Positions 15,498-24,844 of a DNA stretch of 64,000 bases are shown here, one piece after another. The stretch is taken from positions 1 to 64,000 of the forward strand of contig QJNS01000163.1 in NCBI GenBank assembly GCA_004154925.1, given 5' to 3'. The stretch's first letter is position 1; every line of letters begins with the position of its first letter. Below the pieces are notes generated by a model that was given only the letters and a program-made list of their open reading frames with translations, was not told where the DNA came from and did no database searches. The position numbers and the translations under genes are program-made. The stretch is from Monosporascus cannonballus (taxonomy: Eukaryota > Ascomycota > Sordariomycetes > Xylariales).

Positions 15498-17454
15498 GTT
15501 TGACAATTTTATGAAGCAGGTGTTGATGTAAGACTCTTAGATGGTGGGATGATGACGATGATGAGTAGTGGGCGAGAGACGAGGCTTTTTAACTGTCGAC
15601 TGGTGATCCTGCCTATCTCATCTTGCGGTCCGTGAGTGTCATCAGGCCCCTGTATGAGGCATACATATTTTTGCTGAAGTGCGTTTACTTGCCTGCTATC
15701 TAACCTGATGCCATCTCCTATAGAATGTAGTGCTTGCCAGGGCGCGCCGTATAGGGCCGGTTTGGGTCTATTCAGAACTTGATAGGGCATGGATTCTATA
15801 CGTGCCGTATTATGTAAGACGGCGACGGGGGAGTCGACCCATATGCTCCGCACTCCGTCCCGCTCGGCGCTAACCATTACCGGTAACATAACTTTGAAAC
15901 GTGCCATCCTCCGTACTTATTACCCAGTGGGGCATTAGGCCTTCCGCATGGGGACTGGTTATAGTTAGGATTCCTCTGTATGCGACGCAAGATTAGGCCT
16001 GAAAAGCGGATGGAGTTACGGAGTAGAGAGTTACAATGTAAGGGATGTTGTAAAGGAAGCAAAAAAGACACAAGTTGATCTGTAGGCTACTGTCATCTAA
16101 ATTGGATAACAGACATACCTAAGAGAGAGGGAGAGAAAAAAAAAGGAATCTTGCTTGACTATCTTCGAGGTCGCTCAGGCCGCGTCTTGGCTGCTTTTCT
16201 ACGACGGGCCTTGTTGCAAATAAGGCGAACACCTCATCAAGGCCCCCCCTCCCAAAACCCAATGGCGCCACCATTTCCCCATAAAAATCGCTAAAATCAC
16301 TATACTTTAACAATCTTTCAAAATTCGAAAGAAAATTGGAAAAACAATGTGTTTTTAGATCTATTGTAAATTTTAAGTATTTAATTTAATAATATTAGTT
16401 GGAATAGAATAATGAAAACTTTAGATCAGTCATCGAGTTCGAAGATACTAGGTATAGTATTCGTCGTCTAAATTATATCGTGTAATAATTTTCTGTGCAT
16501 TTGGCTTAGTTTGGAAAATATAGCTTGAACTTAAATGTACCTTGTATTAGTTGGGATATTTAAATATCTAGTGTTATTTTCTTTTTATAGTCGTATTTTA
16601 GAATAATATTTTTATTATCTATATTTTTACTTATTTTAATTAATTAGCGAAAAACGGTGATAAATTTTAAATATTTAAAATGTAATAAAAGTTTATACGT
16701 ACAATTTTTTAAGTGTAAATATTTTATACAATTTAATTAAAAATGATATAAATATTGAACATAAGTAAGTAAGCGTTATAAATTTTTTAAAAATAAAGTT
16801 TAATTTTAAAATTTTAATAACTTAATTAATATTAGCGATTTGCGAATAATACTTTTACTATATATTGAAAAATAGATATAATTATATATAAATATTAATT
16901 TATTATTTTATATATTTTAGTCAATTATTTCGAATTAATTAGTAACTTTCGATTTGAACAAATTTCCGTAGAAGTTGTATGAAAAAACGTTAAGGTTTTA
17001 CATTTTTAACTTCGATTTTTAGTTTTTTCAATATAATTATTTATATATTGTATAAATACTGTATGTCGCCTTATTTTAGGTTCTTAATTTTTATCCCTGC
17101 AGTTTTCCTTTAATACCCGTTTTTGTTATTGAATGATAAATGTGCAATTTCGTTGATTTTGTATGGGAAATAGCGGCGCGTTGAGAGATGGAGGCGTTGG
17201 TGGGGGTGTTCGCCTTATTGGGCTCTAGTGACAGAAGCAGCAAACTTTCGAGCAGTAAGCCCAGAATGAATGGTCACCAAGGCAGATATAAGCCATCGTA
17301 TTTGCCCCATGTTCGGTTGTGCACACAAGCTTTCATTTTCTGGATATATCTGAATCCACTTAACCACATCATCGTATCGTATCCTTGTCGAACAGTTGCA
17401 TATTTTGCTTTTATCTCATCATCATTCCAAGGCGCACGGAATGGTTCGGCAATC
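15498..17454. promoter_or_regulatory. Divergent promoter region TRI5 / P450 with AT-rich islet
   Basis: A 1.96-kb shared upstream region. The TRI5-proximal part (15498-16300) has normal composition and carries the YNAGGCC cluster listed separately. From about 16310 to 17170 the DNA becomes strongly AT-rich with many TA steps, much like the RIP-affected block at the right of the window. No coding remnant was recognised there. The last 280 bp before the P450 start return to normal composition. An in-frame upstream extension of the P450 ORF back to 17188 exists but lacks family similarity. Confidence 0.55.
15642..16244. promoter_or_regulatory. Cluster of six TRI6-type YNAGGCC motifs
   Basis: Matches to the published TRI6 zinc-finger consensus YNAGGCC are at 15642-15648 (TCAGGCC), 15935-15941 (TTAGGCC), 15993-15999 (TTAGGCC, also matching on the other strand), 16175-16181 (TCAGGCC), 16207-16213 (minus strand, CAAGGCC) and 16238-16244 (CAAGGCC). 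Chance expectation is roughly one per kilobase on both strands, so six in 600 bp is enriched. They lie 145-750 bp upstream of the TRI5 start, a usual range. Binding is inferred; no TRI6 gene lies in the window. Confidence 0.6.
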
Positions 17455-19002
17455 ATGACCCTGCTATTACTACAGGCCGCGGTACTGGCGGCGGCCATCT
17501 ATGTGTTGTCAATTCCAGTTCAAGCCTTTTACAATCTCTATATTCACCCACTCAGCAAGATACCTGGACCAAAATTGTGGATTGCCTTTCCTATCTTGGG
17601 ACAGATTGCTCGTGTCAGGGGAGTCTTGGATGCCTATATGTGTGAACTCCACCGCACATACGGCGAAGCAGTCCGCTACGGGCCGGACGAGGTTTCAATC
17701 ATCACGGAACAGGCCTGGAGGGACATTTATGATCACCGACCAAATCAGCTGGAACGAAACATTCTCTCAACAACACGGCGTCCAGACATTTTCGACGCTA
17801 ATGAGATTGATCATGATCGTTACCGCAAAGCCATGTCTCATGCATTTTCCCCCAAGGGACTGCAGGAGCAGGAGCCTATCGTCAAGGGCTATCTTGATAT
17901 GTTGATTGAACGCCTCAATCAAGTGGCTGCCAAAGGAGAAAAGACAGACATGGCCCAGTGGTACAACTTCACGCTCTTTGATATAATCGGCGATCTTGCC
18001 TTCGGCCAGTCCTTTGGCGGCCTTCGGGATCAAGTTCTACACTTTTCAATCTCCTTCACATTCGAGGCTTTCAAGCTGCTGACTTACTTGGAAGCCGGCG
18101 CACGGTATCCCTTATTATTAAAGCTGCTCGAGTTGTTTACGCCGACGAGCATCATTGAGGCTCGAGACAGAAAGGAGGAGCATGCCGAGGCTACCGTGAA
18201 GCAGAGGCTCGAAAACGGGTCCATGCATGGCCGCGGAGACTTCATGGATGCCATGTTACGAAACCGTGGCAAGCCTCAAGGTCTCACTGACAGAGAGCTT
18301 GTCGCAAATGCCAGTACTCTGATCACGGCCGGTAGTGAGACCACTGCCACAATCCTATCTGGTATGACATATTGGCTGTTGCGAACTCCTGATATCTACG
18401 AGAGAGTAGTTAAGGAGGTGCGCTCTGCCTACAATTACGATTCCGAAATCCTCATGAATACGACTGCCACCCGGCTGCCATTTATGATTGCTTGTTTTCA
18501 GGAAGCCTTCAGACTTTATCCCCCCGTTCCAAGCTGTCTGCAGCGAGTCACACCAGAGACTGGGATTACTCGGATTTCCGGATACGACATCCCCCCAAAT
18601 GTAAGTTTTGTTAAAACCGGGGAAAGAGGAGAAGAACGATTAACGAAGCTAACTTTTGAGTAGACTAAAGTCGGCGTCCACGCATTGGCCGCATACACAG
18701 ACCCTAAGAACTGGCACAGCCCAGATCAGTTCCTCCCCGAGAGATGGCTACCTGAGGCTAAAGACCAATCTTCTCCATACTACAATGACCGCCGCAGCAC
18801 AATGCAGCCTTTCTCCGTTGGACCACGCTCTTGCATTGGCCGAAACATGGCTGAACAAGAAATGCGTCTCGTTCTTGCCCGTTTACTATGGAACTTTGAC
18901 CTTGAACTGTGCCCGGAGAGCAACAACTGGAAGGATCAAAAGACCCATTACCTATGGGAGAAGCATCCCCTGATGTGCAAGGTGAAGAGTCGTAAATTTT
19001 GA
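17455..19002 (+). CDS. Cytochrome P450, CYP65-like (TRI11-type candidate)
   Basis: A microsomal heme monooxygenase, likely oxidising the sesquiterpene intermediate made with TRI5. Two exons, 17455-18600 and 18664-19002, give 494 residues. The 63-bp intron has a GTAAGT donor and a GCTAAC branch site. An N-terminal membrane anchor (MTLLLLQAAVLAAAIYVLSI) is followed by the proline hinge PLSKIPGPKLW. The oxygen-binding I helix has AGSETTA, the K helix EAFR, then LPERW, and the heme loop FSVGPRSCIGRN with Cys439. Length and overall pattern fit the CYP65 family, which includes the isotrichodermin C-15 hydroxylase TRI11; the exact site of oxidation cannot be told from sequence alone. The ATG at 17455 is chosen because it starts directly at the anchor. 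Confidence 0.85.
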
Positions 19003-19188
19003 GAGGAAATCTACCGTTATGGAGAATTGGAGGAGATTTAGCTTTAAATGGTGCGGCGTTAATTGTTTGCAAAGGTTCGGTCTGGGTTCATTTGCTATAC
19101 GCAGTAGTATCTTCCATTGCGGAACAGAGTATCTATAGTGAATCGAGTGACAGAGTCTTGAACTAGAAGTAAAGATTCAGGATAAGAA

Positions 19189-19850
19189 TTAGGAGACGAA
19201 AGGAATGGCGGAAAGTAATTGTTGCCTAGATTTAACGCAATGCATCGCTATGGTATGAAAGCTTTCAATCAGCTCGTATTGCTGCACTACCTCACCAACA
19301 AAAATCTTATCACCTTTAATTCCGCCTAGCTCTGCTAAAATCGGCATTGCAGACCGAAAGTTACGGACCGCTGCTCTTGGATAGTCTTTCATGAGAGCGT
19401 TGCAGTGAGACCGTAGAAAGATTGCGACTTCCCGCGGTCTGCGGGCGTCTTTACACTTTGGGTCGACGTTAAGATCCAATAGCGTGTATTCAGCACGGAA
19501 ACTGTGGTTCCTTATTGTAATCCGGAGTGTAGACTAGGTGAGTCCTTCAACGCTACCTTCTGAGCTTGGCCAGGGATGAGATCAAAATCCTCGTCTAGTT
19601 TATCGGATTTGCGCCCGTGGCAACGACTCTGATATTCCGCCAAGTGAAGTCATTGCTACTACATACTTCTTTTCGGAACCAAGCGCAAGATTTCTCCCAA
19701 GGTTTCTTGACTGGCTTGTAAATGGCGCGAAATTCCTTGACCTGTTCAAGAGTTGGTTCTGCCAAACCGAGGCCACTGAAGAATAATTCGGACCTTCTTC
19801 ATGTCTGCCTCCTCGTAGCTGATTTCCTCTCCAAGATAACTAACTATCAT
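19189..19850 (-). pseudogene. Decayed unknown gene with frame breaks
   Basis: Coding-like sequence continues on the minus strand from an ATG at 19850 to a stop at 19189, but it switches frame at about 19770, 19615 and 19540. The last segment is open for at least 105 residues and includes PREVAIFLRSHCNALMKDYP and MPILAELGGIKGDKIFVGEV. Frame changes with no convincing introns at each point suggest a broken gene, although one short intron near 19530 is possible. I do not recognise the family. It sits downstream of the P450 inside the trichothecene locus, so it may be a lost cluster member, but that is inference. Confidence 0.4.
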
Positions 19851-20960
19851 AGGCTTTTTGAATGGCGACGTTTTAGTTAGTGACGAGGTCGTCGGGTGCG
19901 CATCCAGCTAGGGTAGCATTCCTGCTTTGAACGGCAGAAATAGCGTATCTGAGCGAGTTATAATAGCTAAAGAGGGTATTATATAAGCTAAAGATGATGG
20001 CTTTGGTGATATGAATCGACTCTATCGTGATTTTAAAGTTGTGTGAGTTGTGTGTCGGGGTAACAAGAGCGCTTAGAGGTTTAGCAGACTGTCTTTCTCT
20101 GAAAACTGAGGTCAATGGAATTTGTTTCGTTGGCATTTGCAATCTAGGCGCAAAAACCCTTGTTATAATGTTTTCCTGGCGGCAAAACATGGGAGTTGAG
20201 CGTGAACTTAGATGACCAAAGGCACCTTGAGAAAGGAGTCAAGGGACCTTCACGAGGGCGAGTGCGGGGGAACTAATGTTAGATCAATTGGAGGCTCTAT
20301 CTCCACTATGGACCATGTTGGAAGAAGTTCAGATAATATGGGTTACATCTAATCAATATATCTTGCTTGCTCTTATCTATCAAGCCTCTCAGGCAGTGAG
20401 ATCTCGCAGTCCATCAATGGCGTAGAATAGGGGTATCTCGGTTAGTCACAAAGCTCCCACGATACCGGAAAAACCTTATTCTGGAGAGCCCACAGTATAT
20501 AGGGAGCTTCCTAACCACCGCTCCTCAGAGCTCAATTCTAGTCATACAATTATCACTTCTCACACTCTATGCTACCTTATCTCCCGTTCAGCTTAACTGT
20601 GACAATCAAAGTATTTATAGCATTATAGCTTCTGTAATCATAATCAGACACCATGACTGGCGAAATGGCTTAAGCAAGCTTGCATTACAAAGTTTGTAAT
20701 GCCTCTATCTTGCTACAATAAAGGACTTATACCCGGGTTTACCTGAACCCAATTCCACGCCGTGAAAATGCTATTTCTTCCTAAATTCTACTGTAAGTTT
20801 TTCGAAAGTATTAGAAGCCGAGCTGACCCAAAGACTGTAGGGTAAGAGCTTCTAGCCGAATCGTCACAAAACGACTGCGCCCCCCCTTTCCAAAAAAAAA
20901 AAAAAAATAGTAGCATAGTTCGTAGTGACGATATAAAAATAGTGAAAACTAGATTTAAAT
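19851..20960. other. Intergenic, no gene recognised
   Basis: About 1.1 kb with short ORFs on both strands that show no recognisable domain. An A homopolymer of about 15 bases lies near 20893-20907. No function can be assigned. Confidence 0.4.
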
Positions 20961-21389
20961 ATGTTATCTACTGTATGCAAGCATGTATTGTGCAACATCT
21001 TTCGTGTATGCCTCAGCGAGAGCGTCGCTAAAGCACCCGTTATTGTAACAGAATGTCAAGCGGATGGCGCCTTTCCAGGTGTCCATTCGAATAAAACTTT
21101 AGTCGGAATTAGCAAAAAATGCATACCGAAGGGAGGTGTGTTCACTAATGAAATGAACGTACGCATTGGATCCCATCACTTCTACTCCGATGAAACAGTC
21201 GTCAACTTCGAAAAGTTTCTTGCCGCTCAGCCCAAGAACTTCGTAGGAAATGATGCTATCAGAGCGACCGTCGTTACAAAATGGCTACACAGAAACTACG
21301 TTAGCGGACCGGAAAAAAACGGACCCCAATTATTAGAAGCAGAAGAGCCATGTACTTACCGGTGCGTGGACTTCTGGAACGGCGTTTGA
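20961..21389 (+). CDS. Small hypothetical ORF, possibly partial
   Basis: An open frame of 142 residues with a Cys-rich start (MLSTVCKHVLCNIFRVCLSE) and a mixed body containing VGISKKCIPKGG and FEKFLAAQPKNFVGND. No family was recognised and there is no clear signal peptide or membrane span. It lies tail to tail with the TRI3-like gene, 69 bp from its stop. It may be a fragment of an older gene, because neighbouring frames hold no obvious continuation, or it may be spliced to something not seen. Confidence 0.3.
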   Translation: MLSTVCKHVLCNIFRVCLSESVAKAPVIVTECQADGAFPGVHSNKTLVGISKKCIPKGGVFTNEMNVRIGSHHFYSDETVVNFEKFLAAQPKNFVGNDAIRATVVTKWLHRNYVSGPEKNGPQLLEAEEPCTYRCVDFWNGV

Positions 21390-21458
21390 GGTTCTGGTTG
21401 AGAAAGCATGTTAACTACAAAGACCCAGAAGGCAAAATTGGACCTGGAGTTCCTCAAC

Positions 21459-22996
21459 TTACGCGACAAGGTTTGATACATAGTTATGATTTGCAACGCT
21501 TATAGGCAGCAGATAATCAGACTGCCCCAGCCAGTAATCGTAATCTTCCTTGACTTTCTTGGCCAGATTGTCCAGGGCAATTTTCACGCCCTCAGGGTCT
21601 TCTTCTTTGATGCCCCAGGATGCTAGTTTGTGGAATTCGACGATGGCGGCAGCTTGGGCGTTGCCATATCGCCGGGTTTTGCGGTCTTCTGAAAGATATC
21701 CACGTCCATCTACGGGCAACGGGGAGAAAAGAAATGCTGTGTCCCGAGCAGAAGGTGGAATTGGATTATGCTTCAACAAAGCCAAAACTGTCGCGGCGTG
21801 GCCTAGGTGACCAATATTGTGTTTCGAGCCAAGTCGAGCTCTGACAGCATCTGCAACTTTCTTGCTATCTTCAATATTCATGCAGTGTCGAAACTGGAGG
21901 GGATCTCCTTGATTATTAGTAACTGGAAGACCCCAGCTCAACTATAATCGTGTTTCAGAGCTGTTAGCGTCTCAAGACAAGAAAGGGTCGTGGGGGCCTC
22001 ATGTCTGCATGCAGGGAGCATGTATTGGATACGTACCCCAACTTGTAGTTGACTATTCAAAAGCTTCCTATGGACTACCTCGTAGTCCGGCCCAAGTCTA
22101 TCCAAACCCACCAACATAACATCAAGAATGGGCGGGTCTAGCCTTGCTTTCTCTTCACCCCATCGGTGGGCAGGCACGGCCTTCTCCTCGCCTTTGTCGA
22201 GTATCTCAGTGGCACGTTGCACCAACTCAGATGTGAAGTAACGGGCCTTTCCATCCCAGCTGAGATGGTTGAAAAGGAACATGATGTCAACCTTGGTGCC
22301 AGGTTCGAGAGGAGTTCTTTCATTGGCAACATCAGCAGAGATGATGATATCTAGAGAATTGGCAGGCTGTGGGACCGCTGCTGCTTCGCGCTTCTTGATG
22401 CGCTCGGCCCGCAATTCTGGGCTTGTCAAAGTTGTCGCTCGGGCGAATATGCTATTGTGGGCCCAAGCTCGCGCTTCGCTGTGAGACCTGAATGGCCTGT
22501 ACTGGATGTGTGGTAGATGTGGTTCCTTGTTTTGTCCCCAAACGCCGTAACAAGCGATCGAAGGGTTCTCAAAGCGGGCGTCAAGCATAGCTCTTACAAA
22601 AGCACGCTTGAGCCTTGAGAGTGTCAAGCCTGAAATATCGCCTACACGCAAGACAATGTTGTTGTAGAAATCGTAAGCCCCGATAGCATTAGCATCCTTG
22701 ATGCCAACTAAAGCCTCGACACCATTAGCCTTCCTCTGCAGCACAGAGCTGTCTGTGGGAGATGGGTGCCATCGAAAATCTGAAGGGTCTAGAGTTGGTA
22801 GCTGAAGAGCAGGTTCCTCAGCTTTGGGCGGAGAGGTATCGTCAGAAACAGACTGAGACGAGGAATCCGAGGTGATAGAAGATACCATGGGCGAAGCGTG
22901 CGATTTTTCGGAGCCAGAGATTAGGAGGGAGTCGTCATCAAGCATTTGCCACTCCATTGCGAGGGCATCAGTTGTTTGTTGGTCTATGGAACCCAT
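21459..22996 (-). CDS. TRI3-like acyltransferase (trichothecene O-acyltransferase family)
   Basis: Two exons on the minus strand, 22996-22037 and 21941-21459, give 480 residues, equal to the usual length of trichothecene 15-O-acetyltransferases. The 95-bp intron has a GTACGT donor, a GCTAAC branch site and a TATAG acceptor. The catalytic HxxxD motif is HLSWD with His244 and Asp248; SWGLPV follows the splice point. The N-terminal 70 residues are Ser/Asp-rich and probably flexible. The ORF extends further upstream but without another ATG, so the start at MGSIDQQ is preferred. A TATATAA-like box lies at 23107-23113, about 110 bp upstream. The enzyme would move an acetyl or longer acyl group to a trichothecene hydroxyl. 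It could equally be a TRI18-type acyltransferase using a chain from the adjacent polyketide synthase. Confidence 0.7.
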
Positions 22997-24844
22997 CACG
23001 AAGCAATAGGACCGAAACAAGAGAGGAAGATGGAGCGGATCGTTTAGAAGGAGCAGAGTCACAACAGAGAAAAAGCAAAGACGTCACAGCTTAGGCTCTG
23101 CGGTCCTTATATATTGTATCTCAGCTGCAAAGGATGGTTCTGAAACTGATTCAATCTAGATGCCAGCATTCCCCGCCTGGTGGTCAATGATGAGGTTAGG
23201 AGAGTCCCTGATGATGCAACAATAGAATACGCTCGTTTGAAGGCGTCAATGATCTTGCTGCGATGTTAAAAATGGTTGTTGAGGCCGTTTACTTCACCAT
23301 ACTGCGGCATCTGTTTCAACCGTCCGGCCCTATGGCGTGTACATGTATCCATACTAATGGATTCTCTTACGGCGCCTTGCACGGAAGAGACTCCAGTTTT
23401 ATGAGGTGCTAAATTTCAGCGCATATTGTGCTGGAGACGAAAAGCTTAGGCTCTTATTGCACAGGCCTTCTGACCGTACGGCCCTGCTTGACTCCTTCGC
23501 GGCTGACCAACAAGTTACCTATACTTAACTGTCAGGCCTTACGACTTTTAGGCACCTTGACCAGCCAGCGTATCTTAATCGAAATCACGAGGACACTCCC
23601 TAAAAGAGTATCAAAATATACTTCGTGCAGGGGCGTGCACCCAATTATATTCTCGCGATTGGCTGACTTCAGATTGAAGGTACTTATTTTACAGGGCTTT
23701 TAGCGAAGAGACAGGGGGGGTGTAAAGTCACTAGAGCTTGGGAAGTGCCTCTTCTTCGAAGGTTCAGAGAAGCAGTACGAGAGGCGCTGAAAGTACTCGC
23801 GAGACAATCTTTCAAGGGGGATTGTAGTGGTAGCGTTTGTACAGCCAATGGGATGCATCAGATGATGACATGGCTCTGATAAAGAACTATCGTTCTAATT
23901 CGGAACATTTCGCGCTGAAGCTACAATGAGGAGAAAAAAGTCTGGCCCCACCATCTATTTATCACCAAAACTATCTATGTTTCGTAGCGAATTATAATTC
24001 GGATAAAAAACCCAAAAATAGTATAAAATATATATTTTATAGGGCATTAGCTAAGAATTACGTCACGGATAGTATATTTGAAATTTTCGTAATATTTCGT
24101 AAATTTGGTTTATATATTTTTATTTTCAATTTTTAACTTGCTAGAAAATTTTTAAATTTAATATTTATATTTATAATAATCGAAGTGTGTTAAGTAATAA
24201 ACTAAGACTCAAGCACTATATTTGAAATTACATCGTATTAAATAATTAAATATATAAATATATAGTATAACATTGTATGATATATAAATATGCGCTTGTT
24301 TTAATATAATAAGCTTGCGGACGAAATAAACGAGTGTTTAATATCGACAATTCCGTCCCCTTAAAACCTATTTCCGCATTTGGATCTTGGTTTGTTCCAG
24401 ATAGGAAGGTCTTGGTTCGTCCGTAACAGGAAAGTAAAGATAAGTGCACCATGCGGCCCGTTTGCTGGCAAGGTCCTGAAAGCCCTGGAAGCCCTGAGCC
24501 CTTGAGCTAAGGAAACGCTATTAATACGAGGGCTATTGTGTTGCGACGCTCTCGCCAGCCGAGGCGAACGACAGGCGCGATCCAATACGCCAGCACTTGG
24601 GAGCAAGCGGAGTGCACCGAGGCGGCGAGCAACCTCTCGTTAATTATTATGAGTTTTAGTAGTAAATAGGCGGTGGGACCAGACTTTCGTCCTGTCAGTG
24701 TACGTATATAATTGATGATCTCCTTCATGAAGTGTCTATGAAACTTCTTTGGTCTGCACAATATTTCCATTGAATAGGACACATGCTCATGTCTTTCCCT
24801 CACACGATAACACATTTCCTCCTAGCACTACGATAAGACAAAAA
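22997..24844. promoter_or_regulatory. Divergent promoter region TRI3-like / PKS with AT-rich islet
   Basis: A 1.85-kb shared upstream region. It has a TATA-like box for each gene: 23107-23113 (minus strand) and 24705-24712 (TATATAAT, 133 bp before the PKS start). YNAGGCC matches lie at 23280-23286 and 23532-23538 (the latter on both strands). Between about 23990 and 24330 the sequence is an AT-rich islet without coding potential. Nothing else was recognised. Confidence 0.5.

Noticed and set aside
17188..17454. Upstream extension of the P450 ORF
   Set aside because: Adds 89 residues with no P450 similarity before a normal membrane anchor that begins at the ATG at 17455.
21938..22036. Frameshift in the TRI3-like gene
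   Set aside because: A normal intron (GTACGT donor, GCTAAC branch, TAG acceptor) restores the frame and family length.
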